The position numbers were made by a program, and so were the translations under genes. Shown here piece by piece: positions 48,761 through 61,546 of a stretch of 64,000 nucleotides of DNA (within the stretch, counting starts at the first letter, position 1; every line of letters starts with the position of its first letter). This DNA comes from Purshia tridentata. Its lineage: Eukaryota > Streptophyta > Magnoliopsida > Rosales > Rosaceae. The notes under the pieces are model-generated. The model searched no databases. It saw only the letters and a list, made by a program, of their open reading frames with translations, and was not told the DNA's origin. The stretch covers positions 124,001 to 188,000 of the forward strand of contig QANT01008032.1 of NCBI GenBank assembly GCA_003254885.1. Reading direction: 5' to 3'.

Positions 48761-49061
48761 ATGTTCCAACTGGGAAGAGATTTCTAGGGTTTTTGTAACT
48801 CTTCACCTGGTCGTGAATGTTTGTGCTTTCAGTCATTTTTGGTTTCTCGGAATCCTCATTTGCCAAAGCCTCCATTTTTCTGGAGGCTTAGCCTCTCTGC
48901 TTTGACTCATTTTGTTCTTTTCTCAGCTCTAAATCTAGCCGTTAGAGAAAGTTGGCGTGTTTCGTTTGTTTTTGTTGAAAGTTAGAGCCTTTCAAGCTCA
49001 GAATCAGTGATTTTGAGCTCTCTGGTCTTCCGGGTCAGTTATGGCTTTCTATCGTCTTTGA
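48761..49061 (+). promoter_or_regulatory. Three upstream ORFs in the PXC2-like 5' leader
   Basis: ATG-initiated ORFs lie at 48761-48787 (8 codons plus stop), 48817-48891 (24 codons plus stop) and 49041-49061 (MAFYRL, then stop, ending 10 bp before the main ATG). If the leader starts near 48470 without an intron, all three would be in the mRNA and could reduce translation of the receptor. Confidence 0.5.
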
Positions 49062-49071
49062 GTACCAAACA

Positions 49072-52000
49072 ATGCGAGCACATTTAAGCATGAAACGGCT
49101 GGTCGTATTATTCGCTGTCTCTGTACTTTTAGCTCCGGTGGTTCTTGCGAGATCTCTGAACCCATCTTTTAACGACGACGTTTTGGGGCTGATAGTGTTC
49201 AAGGCCGATATTCAAGATCCAAAGGGAAAGCTAGCTTCCTGGAACGAAGACGACGATAGCCCATGTGAATGGGTCGGCGTGAAATGCAATCCGAGATCCA
49301 ACCGAGTCATTGAGCTCAATCTTGACGGGTTCTCTCTTTCGGGTCATTTGGGCCGAGGCCTCCTCCAGTTACAGTCGCTCCGAAAGCTGTCTCTTTCGAA
49401 GAACAATCTCACCGGAAGCTTAACCCCTAATATTGCTCATATCGACAACCTCCGAGTCCTTGATTTGAGTGAGAACAGTCTCTCTGGTCCCGTACCCGAA
49501 GACTTGTTTCGGCAATGTGGGTCTCTGAGAGTGCTTTCTTTGGCCAAGAACAAGTTTTCCGGGAAAATTCCGGAGAGTTTGAGCTCCTGTGCGACTGTTG
49601 CCACAATTAACTTGTCGTTGAACCAGTTTGCGGGTTCGGTCCCAGATGGGTTTTGGTCCTTGAATGGGCTTAGATCACTGGATTTGTCTGATAATTTGTT
49701 GGAGGGTGAAATTCCGAAGGCCATTGGAGGTTTGAATAATTTGCGAGCAATTAATTTGGGGAAGAATCGGTTTACTGGGCAAGTTCCTGATGGAATTGGA
49801 AGTTGTTTGCTTTTGAGGTCCATTGATCTTAGTGAGAATTCATTCTCTGGGAACCTTCCTCAGACAATGCAGAAACTTGGCCTGTGTGTCTATCTAAATC
49901 TGCACAAGAACTCGTTTTCTGGTGAGGTTCCTGAGTGGATTGGAGAGATGAAAAGCCTGGAGACTTTGGACCTTTCTGGAAATCGATTTTCGGGTCAAGT
50001 TCCGAGTTCAATAGGCAATCTTCAGGCTTTAAAGGTATTGAATTGTTCTGCAAATGGGTTCACTGGGAGCTTGCCCAAGTCTATGGTTTATTGCACAAAC
50101 CTTCTGGCTTTGGATTTTAGTAAGAATTCGATGGCAGGTGAACTTCCTGCGTGGATATTCAAGTCGGGCTTAGAGGAAATTTCACTTTCAGAGAAAAAAC
50201 TAAGTGGAAGCATGAATAGCTCTTTATCATCCCCAACAGGAAATGCACTTGAAAATCTTCAAGTCTTGAATTTATCCCTTAATCGATTTTCTGGTGAAAT
50301 TACATCTGCCATTGGAGCCTTAAGCAGCCTGCATATTTTGAACCTTTTCGGTAACTCTCTTGTTGGTCCTATTCCTGTGACTATTGGAGAGTTGAAGGCC
50401 CTGGACAATCTCGACTTGAGTGAGAATCGGCTCAGTGGAAGCATCCCTCTGGAAATTGGAGGGGCTGTTTCTTTGAAGGAACTGAGATTGAACAAGAACT
50501 TCCTCATGGGAAAAATTCCAACTTCAATTGAGAACTGTTCTTCTCTGACCACTTTGTAAGTCCTCTTAGCTCTTTCTTACATCTGATTTCTGTCCTGCTT
50601 TTTAAAGTGTAGTCTTGGATTTCCAGATGAATTCTGGTTCCATATAAATTTTTTGGAGTCTTGTTTTTGAGAAATTCTCTGCATATACCTTACCTTACCT
50701 TACCTTACTCTAGAAATGAGAACTAATTGACACGGCAAACTGGTGCTGGGCTCATTGTCAAAATGGATTTATGTTTTGAAGAATTCAGCAGTCTTTTTTC
50801 CCATAGTATGTTAAAATAAATATCTTTCATGTTGAATCTTTCGGGTCATACCGGAAATGAGGACTTCAGTACTTCATTGCAATTTTGATTGGCTGTTTTC
50901 CGTTTTGCAAATACATGAAGTATAGTGATATGTTTTCTGTTGTTTGAGATTGTTTGATGTCAATAATTTGCATACTGATTTTCCGGAAAATAATGAAGTT
51001 ATGAAATCCCAATTTGCTGCCATTTTTGTAGGATTAGGCACATTAGTTTGGATTTTGTATATCCTTATTGAAACCTAGCTACTACTTTAAGTTTCCTTTT
51101 CCCTGTGTTGCTCTGGGAAAAATCATATAATCTGAATTCTACTTGACTTTTAACTCTGACGTGTTTTCTTGCTTTTGATATATTCTTTGGTTGAACTCTG
51201 CAGAATATTATCACAGAATCAACTGAATGGCCCAATTCCTGCAGCAATAGCCAAACTTACCTACTTACAAACTGTGGACTTGTCTTTCAATAACCTCACA
51301 GGAGGCCTTCCAAAGCAGTTAGCCAACCTTCCTAGTCTCCTTTCCTTCAATATGTCGCACAACAATCTGCAGGGTGAACTACCTGCGGGTGGCTTTTTCA
51401 ACACCATCTCCCCCTCCAGTGTCTCTGGCAATCCATCTCTTTGTGGCTCTGCAGTTAATAAGTCTTGCCCTGCAGTCCTTCCCAAACCTATTGTCCTCAA
51501 TCCCAACTCCTCTTCGGACTCCATCCCAGGCACAGTACCTTCAAATCTTGGTCATAAAAGAATCATCCTCAGCATTTCTGCACTCATTGCCATTGGTGCA
51601 GCTGCTGTCATTGTCATTGGTGTAATTGCTATCACTGTGCTTAATCTCCGTGTCCGGTCTTCCACAAGTCGTTCTGCAGCAGTTCTCACATTATCAGGTG
51701 GGGATGACTTCAGTCAATCCCCCACAACAGATGCCAACTCTGGTAAGCTTGTCATGTTTTCTGGTGACCCTGACTTCAGCACAGGTGCACATGCTCTACT
51801 AAACAAGGACTGTGAGCTTGGGCGTGGCGGGTTTGGAGCAGTCTACCGGACAGTTCTTGGCGATGGACGGCCTGTTGCAATCAAGAAGCTCACTGTTTCA
51901 AGTCTTGTCAAGTCTCAAGAAGAATTTGAAAGGGAAGTTAAGAAATTGGGAAAAGTGAGGCACCATAATCTTGTCGAAATTGAAGGCTATTACTGGACTC

Positions 52001-52653
52001 CATCATTACAGCTCATCATATACGAATATGTCTCTGGTGGCAGCTTATATAAGCATCTTCATGATGGATCAGGTGGAAACTTCCTTTCATGGAATGAGAG
52101 GTTCAGTACAATTCTTGGAACTGCAAAAAGTTTGGCTCACTTGCATCAAATGAACATAATTCACTACAATATAAAATCTAGCAATGTCTTGATTGGCAGC
52201 TCAGGTGAACCCAAAGTGGGAGACTTTGGCCTGGCAAGGTTGTTGCCAATGCTTGATCGATATGTTTTGAGTAGCAAGATCCAGAGTGCCCTTGGCTACA
52301 TGGCACCAGAATTTGCTTGCAAGACAGTAAAGATAACTGAGAAGTGTGATGTGTATGGGTTTGGGGTTTTGGTTCTAGAGGTGGTCACTGGGAAAAGGCC
52401 TGTGGAGTACATGGAAGATGATGTTGTGGTGCTTTGTGACATGGTCAGAGGAGCACTTGAAGAAGGCAGGGTAGAGGAATGTGTTGATCCTAGGCTCCAG
52501 GGGAGTTTTCCTGCAGAAGAGGCTATTCCTGTTATGAAATTAGGCTTGATATGCACATCACAAGTGCCATCAAACAGACCGGACATGGGGGAGGTCGTCA
52601 ACATATTGGAGCTGATCAGATGTCCTTCAGAAGGCCAAGAGGAGTCAGGATGA
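49072..52653 (+). CDS. PXC2: LRR receptor-like kinase of the IRK/PXC2 type, atypical kinase
   Basis: Two exons, 49072-50555 and 51204-52653, encode 977 residues. A signal peptide (to about residue 27, LVVLFAVSVLLAPVVLA) precedes an LRR N-cap (CEWVGVKC) and about 20 leucine-rich repeats. A short Ser/Pro-rich juxtamembrane stretch follows, then a membrane span (about 612-640) and a kinase domain from about 700. The glycine loop (GRGGFGAVYR), VAIK lysine K722 and DFG Asp (D835) are present. The catalytic loop reads HYN where active kinases have HRD, so the catalytic Asp is Asn (N817). The same HYN occurs in Arabidopsis PXC2 and IRK by recall, so this is a family trait. PXC2 is co-expressed with the vascular receptor PXY/TDR; IRK limits root cell divisions. 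The start is the first in-frame ATG; Met at codon 7 is an alternative. Confidence 0.94.
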
Positions 52654-53753
52654 AGTTAACTAATCTTAACAGATATTTAATGAAGGGATTTGCAATGGAT
52701 TATCCGGCAAAGAAGAATCCAGTTTGTCCGAGCAAGAAGAAAATTTTTATTGTTGGAAGGTTTTTTTTTTGTATTGTTGTTTCTTTTTTTCTTTTTTTAT
52801 TTCTTCTATTGTGTATTTCCTGTTTAATTCTGTAGTTTCTCCTCCATGTTTCAAGTAGCTAGGTCACCAGATTCTCCTTTGCCGGGTTCCAATTTGGGTC
52901 CCTTTCAGATATTGTCACTACTAATCTTTTGTACTCTTCCAATTTGTCTTGGCCATGTTTCTTTCTAAGAGCTGATTCTACTTTCAAATTCTGATAGCCT
53001 TAAAAATTTTTGCAACATGTTATAACTTAATTTAATTTACATGCCATCTCATTAATGCAGTTCCAACTGGTGCGGACTAGACTCTGAGGATGAGATTTTA
53101 CAGTTAATCACTGAACAAAGGATAGATGCCTATGGCATTATTATGTTTTGGTCAAACCAGATATGTCAGATATGTCCTACCAAAAAACCAATGAATGAAA
53201 GACTTCCTTCGTGCTTCACCTCAAATTGCAATGAAGGGCAGAATTGACTTTGAAACACATGGGAAGGGTTGTCTGTTGTTTCTACCCCATGTGTTTCCAA
53301 TGATGGCAATGAGAGGACAATAAAATACAGTTTTTAAAAGTCAAAAGTGAGTTGAAAGCCTGAGGGAGGGGACTGAAGAATCTTAGTGCCCACTTTAAGG
53401 CAAGAAATCTAAAGAGTTTAGTAGAATAATGGTAAAAATAAAGAAAACCCCAAATGGGATAAGGGAAGAAAGGGTTTAGGTTAAATAATATTTATATAGA
53501 GCTAGTGAAGATAACAATATATTACACATGATGATGCCCTGTCGGAATAGAATAGAAGCAATCTTTTTTATATTTTACCATCCATGTCTTTAGTTTAGGT
53601 TCCAATTTCAACTTTCTTTAATGCAGTCTTTGTTTATTTCATTTTAAACCCTCTCCAATGTTTCCTTTTCCAATGAAGTGCAGGGGACTGAGACTGAGTA
53701 ACCACATTTATATTGCCCTTCTCTTTTATATCTCTCTGGCTAAACCTAAAGCA

Positions 53754-53812
53754 AAAAAAAAAAAAAAATTGTAGCACTNAAAAAAAAAAAAAAAAAAAAT
53801 TGTAGCACTCCT
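53754..53812. other. Ambiguous base between duplicated poly-A tracts
   Basis: A single N lies at 53779. An A-run followed by TTGTAGCACT occurs once before and once after it. This looks like a mis-joined or poorly read homopolymer. Confidence 0.85.
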
Positions 53813-56069
53813 AACAACTACAGTGCACAGAAAAGAACACCCATTTCTTTATGAAGTAATAAAAGAATATAAATTTCCATAGCCATGTGCATAGATCGCT
53901 GGCAATGCCAGTGAGTTGTCCCTAGTGCTCTTAGCCATGACTCATGCGGTAAATATGGTGTTGGACCCAAGAGAAAAAAAAAATGCATTGGCTTTTGCAT
54001 CACCAACCAGCACATGGCTCATTCATAAATTGGATTTTCTTTGGATTATATTATCTGTTGTGCTAACTGCTATGTCTCATAATGTTAACTTTAATGTCAT
54101 CTCATTAAAAGCCAAGAATCCCACTGCTACCTTATCAGAGATGGATCCGCATTGTGCCCAAGATGCTAGCTCGGAGCTCGGTGAAAAACAAAATGGGAAT
54201 TGGACAGTCAAGTTAAAGACTTTGCTTTCAAAATTTAACATTTAAATTTTTTAGGAGTGAGCAAATTATATAGAGGGGCAACAGAACAGCACCGAAACGA
54301 AAAGCTGTAAAAGCTGTTGCTTGCATTCTTTGGAGAAGTATAAAGTGAATAAAAAGAGCAGAAAGCATTATTGAGAATTGTTGTTGGGGGGCATAAAGAA
54401 ATCTTATTTTGGTATTTGCTTTCATTCTTTGCTTTGTTGAGGGACAAAATGATACCCCTCAATTTTCATTAAGCTTTCAGCATTTGAAACTGGAGCCTTA
54501 TTGTGTTGCATAATTGCATTGGTGTGGGGGAACAACATTTACACCAACCATCACGTCCAATACATGCCCACTATAATTTGCTATGATTTAGTCATGTTCA
54601 TTAGGTGGCATTTGCAGCTTTCTGTTATCTATTTCCTCATAAACGTTGAGTGGAAGAAGCTTATAAGTGGTGGAGGAAACTCAAAACCATAAACAATTGA
54701 GAAGCTTGTGTGTGACCTTCTTTATTATAATTTGTTTTGTCCAACCAAAAGAAATGAGGATTGGATTTAACAGACTCAGCAGGAATATGGACACCAGTGT
54801 TGTGTTGGCAATGTTCTAGCACCAAATTAAGTTAATAAATCAGTAATAGTCAAATGCAATCTCTATAATTCCAAACATTCTGTCAGGATACATCATGACA
54901 TCATAGGAAAAATGATATAAGAAAAGAGAATACAATGAACATATAACTTATAAAGATGATGAGGGGCTAGTTTTACAGACCAAAATTGTTTACATAATCC
55001 TCAGGTTTTGCACAGCCGAATGAAAAACATTCATATTTCTACAACTCCCTCTATTGTACATTTCTCTAGTGCTGCATGTATAATTCTTTGTTAGATCTTT
55101 TGGCTATTTGTATTCTAATGAAAGAGGTATCCTGATCTTACCCTAATCATCCTAATAATCACTCTTTCCATCTCTCTAGTAGACCTTGAAGTAAGGCCAT
55201 TAACTGGTACATTTACCATTTTCCATGTACTAGGTGTGACTTCAGCTGTTTCAACATTGTTAGGTGAGGAAGAGTTTGCTGGCCCATTTCAAGCTCCTGA
55301 TATGGGACACCATCAACCTGAAATTCTCTTTTCCCCAACTTGTAGCAAAGCCATGTTGGCCCATTTCCCACCCACCATCAGAGCTATCAAGGGAAATAGT
55401 AGGCTCCACAGATGGGAGTTATATGGGTGGCAAAGGAAAGAATCCTATCAGAATAGTTATCTGGTGCAGCATATCCCAAGTGAAGTATACACTCCCATTT
55501 TTCAGTATTTAATAAATAGGATTTATTAGTATTGAAGGACTTTTGGGTGACACCAAAAACATGGATCAGAAGCTGAGATATCAGAACAAATGCTTTAATG
55601 CCTTCTGTCTTGTTAGAGGTATTTTAGCTCTTGGATGTCCATGGAGGAATATCAAGATATTGTAACATTTACTTTCAGAGAACCATTCCATCATTGTGGA
55701 CAAGAATGAATAGCTCCGTGGGACTACAGAGAAAATGTAGTTTGGTAATTCCTATTAATAATACAAGAAAGGAGATGAACTCTCATTATGGGATCACTGA
55801 CAAAGCTTGAAGTGATACTTCTCTCCTTTTAGGAATGAGAAATTACTAAGAAGTGGAAACTAGTTTAGCTAACCCAAATGAAGAGAAACCAATAACTATT
55901 GAGGCAAGTTTGAGCCCAGTTCTGAACTTCCACTTCAACATGTTTAACTAGGCACCCTTAACTACTAAGGAGTGTGGGATGACTCTGTAAAGTTTTGGAT
56001 TTAAAACAAGTTTATCTCTGTTTAAAAACAAATGATACTTGAAACTTACTTTTTCATCATGTTGAAACT

Positions 56070-56235
56070 TACTGAGATATTGGGCCGGACCCGGAATACA
56101 AGTTACGAACCCCGGATCTAGACCCAGATATTGGGCCTGATATCCAAAACCCAAACCCAAGACTCAAAATCGAGGACCCAAAAACCAGGCTCCAACTCAA
56201 GACCGAGACCCAATCCCAAACCAAACACTAGCGTC
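56070..56235. repeat. Degenerate CCCAAAC/GACCC short-motif repeat
   Basis: Variants of ACCCAAGAC, ACCCGGA and CCCAAACC recur for about 165 bp. The sequence is noticeably richer in C and A than its surroundings. Confidence 0.65.
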
Positions 56236-56490
56236 AAATGTTGAATCCTGAACGTTGAGCCTAAATAGAATCAAAGACTGAGTCGGCTTTCATTTTCAGC
56301 TTTTGATCTGACCCTGACGCATATATGATCAAGATCAAGCCCCATAACTATTGTAATATCTTCAAGATATAGCCTTTTTATTATCACATATATAGAGTTT
56401 GACATGGTTGGCGACCCTGTCACCACCACTTAGCTACCAGCATAGACAACGACTATTACGGTCTCACCCAGGCGGCCCTCGAGGTGGGGA

Positions 56491-56870
56491 TTAGACTATT
56501 GGCGCTGGAGGCTGTTGTGGCGGCATTGTAGGTATTGGTGTACTATGCTGATGATGATGATCATCATCAGTATATGTATCCATGGTGGTATGATCATCAA
56601 CATCTTGACAATGTTGATATTTCTGATGTAGCTGTATCGGTGACCTTTGCTGATGATTTATACATGGTATCTGAAAATAAGGTTAACAAAGAAACAAATA
56701 AACTGTGAATAGGCATTGAAATTCAAAGCAGATCATACAGTTTAACATATGCATACTCTAAATTCCACATCATGATTGTAAATCTCGTATACGTATTGCC
56801 CGAATTCAACACCTTCCTTTCCCTCTTGTTTCAACCGACGTAAGCAAAGCCACATATGAATTGAATACTG
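56491..56870 (-). CDS. Possible terminal exons of an unrecognised minus-strand gene
   Basis: Two open blocks join in phase. The upstream block (56757 to about 56867) reads YSIHMWLCLRRLKQEGKE, VEFGQYVYEIYNHDVEFR, then a GT donor. The downstream block (56491-56670), behind a TTTTCAG acceptor, reads IPCINHQQRSP, a His/Asp-rich stretch and MPPQQPPAPIV before a stop. A third open block further upstream (about 57090-57170: REYVICGQKDVLGFGA) may belong. The Gln/His/Asp/Pro-rich tail resembles regulatory proteins. I do not recognise the family. It could be a decayed gene. Confidence 0.3.
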
Positions 56871-58196
56871 CATATTTATGAGAATCTTTTAGAGCACCAT
56901 TAAGGTAGTTATATAGCCTTCCTATATCCTACACAGAACTATATAAGCAATGGTAACTTGGAAGTAAAGTTTTCTAACATGTATGGACAGTCTCACACAC
57001 CTTCTTACCCATTGAAATAGTTATCAGAAGGTGAGAATAATGTACACATGAACAAGGTGAAATGGTTGATGCTAGCTAGATATGGTAAATGATATGGAGG
57101 TGTTACTGCACCAAAACCCAAAACATCCTTTTGGCCACAAATTACATATTCCCTTATGCTCTTCTGACGAAGAAAATGAAGGAGAGGAAAAACAGAAACA
57201 ATTTCTGAAATATTTTCAAGGAAATTTACAAGCATTACCAGTTAACAATGACGTGCCAATTGCGGACTGCAGTTCAATACAAAAGATTATTAAAGAAAAT
57301 ACAGGGGAAAGAAGAAAGAGTGAAAATTTGACCTTCATAACTATTAATGGCAGGTTTATCAACTTGTGAAATACCACATTTGCCCCTCGAAAACAGTATC
57401 AGCTTAAGCAATATACGCTTAATGCCCTCATATTGTGGCTCCTCAATCCTCAATCCGGGGCCAAAGCCAATGAGGAGGGTTTAGACCAAAACACAGAAAT
57501 GGTTTCTGAGATTCAAGCTATGCTCTGAACTATACAAGAATTAATCATAAAACCCCTTGCATGACTTGGGAGCTGGGATCATATTCATAATTTATCATAC
57601 TAAGAAAGAAGTATGAATGATGAAATCATGGAAGACAAACAAAATATATCTCAATGTAAACGTCAATGTCAATGTCAATGTGATTAGTATGTATATGTAC
57701 TGTCTGTCTCAATGCCTTCTCCACCTTTCTGAATCATCGCAACGGTGAAGAGGAAAATTGCCTTTTTGCTAAATACGACACCGTCTTGGATTCATTCGAC
57801 ATTGTACTAAGATGACATGGCCAACTAGGTCCAACGGCAAGACTCCAAGGCCCCAGCTTTTTTCCCATTATATAATGGCTTAATTGCAATTTACAAGTTT
57901 TAGGCTTTAAGTCCTTTCTCTTTCCTAATTTTCAGCTGAGCTCCCATTCTCAAAGCTATACATTACACTTTACCTCCCAACATTCCATGTAAGCAAACAA
58001 GTCCTCTCTCAGCGTCATTTTCGCCACCTTTCCCCCAAAAAAAAAAAAAAAACAAGTTCCCTAAACCCCAATTTCACTGTCCCAAACCCTCACAGCTAAA
58101 CCTAAAGCAGTAAGGCTTAATTCCCCTAATTCCAGTTCCCAAATTATGCCCAATTCCCCAAATTAGGGTTTTCAGTTTCTACTTCCGCGCCCAAAG

Positions 58197-61100
58197 ATGT
58201 CCTCCGAAGACTTGGGTTTAGTTTCCTCCCAGAATGGGCTCAACTCCCAGCTAGTGTTCCAAGACGAGACCCTGCGCTTCAATTGCGGTGCACCGCCTCA
58301 GCGCCGGGTCGGGGACACGGGTCCGAAGACCAGAGAGCTCAGCGGGTTCATAGACGACCGGTTTTTCGCACCTCAGAGCACCGACTTCCGGCGGAGCATG
58401 TTTAGCGAGAGCTCGGAGCGGCGGGACCTTCCCGAAGCACGAGCCTGGAATTCTTCGAATGGCACCGAAACGACGCCGAGCGGGGAAGGATCGGACGACG
58501 AGGACGATGACGAGGACGAGGACGATGACGTGGACGATGACGATGAGGTCGATGAAATGGATAATAGGAACAAGGGCAGTTCTAGTAATATTGCGAATAA
58601 TGGGGAGGATGAAATGGGAAATGGTAAAGTTAAGCACCAGCACCACCATTCTTCTTTTGGTAAGGGTAAAGTTGTGAGCTTTTTAATTTTTATACTAGTT
58701 TCTAATTTTAGAAACTGTTGTTGATTTTTTGGATTTTTTGTTTTTTGTTTTTTATTAGGTGGGAGTGGGACTGTGATAGTTGGATCAAGTAGAGAGGTGT
58801 TGTTGAAAGACCACCATAGTGTTGTGAATAACAACAACACGCGGGGGAGTCCCAGTGATCATCAGCAAGTCAGGCTTGGGAGTTATCAGAATGCGGTCAC
58901 CGTGGCCGAACCGGACGGTGACATGTATTACTCTCAGTATTTGCAGGGCTCTGAGGGGTCTGCTGCTGCGGGAAAGGACTTGGCTATTGAAAATGGATGT
59001 GGGTTTAGTGGAAGAAAGGATGTTATGTACTCGAGCGAGTCCGGAGACTCTTTGAGGGCCATTCTCTCTGATCCTGTGACGTAAGTTTTGTTTGTTCATA
59101 GGTTGGTTTTGCATTTGATTGTTAGTTTTCTGGGTTTTGAGCTTTAACTGAGAAGATGTTGAATTTCAGGGGAGCTCTGATGGATGACGCAATGATATTG
59201 CCTTGTGGGCATTCCTTTGGGGGTGGTGGAATACAGCATGTTATTAGAATGGTGAGCTCCTAGTAAACACATTTATTTCTCATAGATGTGATTGTTTCTG
59301 TTTGTTTCTGAGAAAAGTTGGATGGTTCTATGTTGCTGGGTCATATTCTTGTAGTGATATATGAACTGATTGGCAGACGAAGTGCAAGTACAAGTCTTTC
59401 ACAAGACTTTAGAAATTTATGGAGATCCATAATTGGGTTCTCAATGATTGGTGCAAGCAGCACCACTTTCTCGCTAGTGTAGTGCAAGCTTTGGAAAGAT
59501 TGGTGCATTTATAATCTGTTTGTGACATCAACTTTTGTCACCTTCTCTAAATCTAGATTATACTGACACATGTTCTCTGCTGTATTATTGGCTTGCGTAT
59601 GTATATATGATTGTAAATCTATAACTAATAAAATGCATAGTTTTAGATTCAGTTGAATTTTAAAACAAATACCATTGTTAGTGCTTCATTTGTTTCCATT
59701 TTTCAGGATGCAATTATTATATATACTACGTCATTTTGCTTACTGTTTTCCGTGGGCTGGTATTCAATGAAGAGCAATACTAGCGTTAAATGGTTTTATG
59801 AAGACCAAAAAAAAAGTTGTAGAGTTTTTGCCATAATCATATGTTTTGCTAGATGTTATCTCATAAATTAAAAATTTCTCACTATTTTGTCCTTCTTGCT
59901 TGCAAAGTATATGTGGTATATGTGCATGTAGGTTTCAATAAACCAATGCTAAGAACTAAAGAACATATCTCTTATGCTAGCTTTAATTAATTGAATTTTT
60001 GGTTACCGGGCTTCCTGGTTTTGAAGTTATCTATGGTACCGTTAAACCTGTCTGGTTTTCATTTAACTGAATTTTTATTTTGTTTTTCATTATACGTTTC
60101 CAGAAAGCTTGCTTCACCTGTTCTCAGTCAATTTCAGAAGACTCAGTTGCTCAAAATCTCTGTAAGTATAAATGTTTTCATTGAAGATCTATTTCCACTT
60201 TTTACAATTTCTAAATTAATATCTGGCCTACTCTAATCGTAAATATGTTGTGCTGTTGCATGTGTTCAATGTAATGTGGACAGCATTACATCATTTGCCT
60301 GTGTCTTGTTTCTATTTGTTCCATGCTCAAGTCCTCTGTGCTAAAACCTGCATCAGTATCATGGTCACATAGATACTAGAAAAACATGTTGTCTGGCTTG
60401 GCAAGTCTAAATGTTTGCTCAACGCTCCAGTGGGTAAAAAGAATTAATGTTTCTGAAAGAATTCATGATGCAAATATTCTTTGACATGATCCTTATTTGG
60501 TAAAATTTGAGAAAGTACTTAAAGAATTGGACAAAATAAAAACTGAAAGGGATGAGAGGGGATCCAAATCCGGGTGTGGAATACTGAGGGAATAGCCCTA
60601 ACTGTCCTAGTGAAATTAAGTAACAATTCTGCAAGAACATTGACAATTATGTTGCAAGAAACAGGGTTTGGGCCTCTTATAGCTCAAGAAGGACAAAAGA
60701 AGAGTATAAGAGTAACTGCCAGATGACAAAGTGTAGAACTTTAATACGTTACAGAACTCATCCTAGTACTGTTTTTTTTTTTTGCTCTTACTTATGCAGC
60801 TCTTCAAGCTGCTGTACAGGCATTTCGCCAGGAAGAAGAGTTACAATTTTATCGCTCATCCAAAAGAAGAAAAGAAAGGTTTGACCAGGTTTGTCATTTT
60901 CATGCTTCAAAAATGGCATCACTAGTTTTTGTAAAATGGGGAAAATGTTATCAAAACCTTGAAACTAAATCTCTTTCTTTCTTTTTTTGTTACTGTGATG
61001 TAGGACAAGGGTGGTTTTGGTGATCCAGCTCTCATGGAACTTCCAAGGGGTAGAGGTGTTCAGTTTCCATTTGCTGTGACAGACCGAGTTATTATAAAGG

Positions 61101-61546
61101 TTAGCAGAGTCCCAAGCTTTGCTGTAATTCTTGTTCAGTTGTTTGTTCTAACTAACAATTGGAGTGAAAATGTCACAGGGGAATAAGAGGACACCACAAC
61201 GCTTTGTTGGGCGTGAGGCTGTCGTGACAACACAATGCTTAAATGGATGGTTAGTTATTTTGCTACTTTTATTCCAATTTTAACTTTTAATATAAATTTG
61301 ACACCTGAATGTGATTGGTATATTACTATATTTCATGCCTTTTAATTTTTCTGTCAAAATGATAAGCAATCTTAGATTTGTGTTCATTTTACGAATTGCA
61401 CGAACAGGTATGTGGTAAAGACATTGGATAATGCAGAGAGTGTAAAATTGCAGTATCGTTCACTAGCCAAGGTATCTGATGACCCCTCATCGAAGCCATG
61501 TCAAGCAAGATGGCACCTAACTGGCTCTAGGCCTCCACACAAATAG
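58197..61546 (+). CDS. U-box domain protein of the PUB62/63 type
   Basis: Eight exons, 58197-58659, 58759-59080, 59170-59251, 60104-60161, 60800-60888, 61004-61099, 61179-61249 and 61408-61546, encode 439 residues. The N-terminal half is low-complexity: an acidic Asp/Glu run (about residues 100-123) and His/Asn-rich stretches. A U-box-like domain starts near residue 255 (LSDPVTGALMDDAMILPCGH, then IQHVIRMKACFTCSQSISED, ending LQAAVQAF), which suggests an E3 ubiquitin ligase. The C-terminal about 110 residues hold an RRKERF basic patch and a domain with GRGVQFPFAVTDRVIIKGNK, FVGREAVVTTQCLNGWYVVK and LQYRSLAKV, which looks like a small beta-rich fold of unknown role. By recall it matches the At2g40640 group. 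Nuclear location is suggested by the basic patch. All splice phases agree. Confidence 0.9.

Larger units (their letters stand above)
45615..49071. other. Intergenic and 5' leader of PXC2-like gene
   Basis: About 2.8 kb of AT-rich sequence holds two (TA)n runs (46740-46765, 47505-47528) and no supported gene. From about 48430 the sequence is the promoter and leader of the receptor kinase gene, with a (GA)n run at 48493-48527 and short upstream ORFs. Confidence 0.6.
52654..58196. other. Long intergenic stretch with an assembly flaw and a weak gene candidate
   Basis: An undetermined base sits at 53779 between two near-identical A-rich tracts. 53800-56050 is AT-rich with scattered short ORFs and no recognised family. 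56070-56235 is a degenerate run of CCCAAAC/GACCC-type short repeats. A possible minus-strand gene lies at 56491-57235. 57655-57685 has GTCAAT hexamer repeats. The U-box gene promoter, with a TATA-like motif near 57869, ends the stretch. Confidence 0.5.

Noticed and set aside
49437-49823. Long minus-strand ORFs inside the LRR exon
   Set aside because: They are antisense shadows of the repetitive LRR coding sequence, with no homology or splice support.
53916-55529. ORFs of about 100 codons in the long gap
   Set aside because: They have no recognisable domain, poor start context and no splice partners; noted only as unsupported.
58373-58840. Minus-strand Ser-rich ORF across the start of the U-box gene
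   Set aside because: It mirrors the acidic GAC/GAG-rich run and crosses a real intron, so it is a composition artefact.
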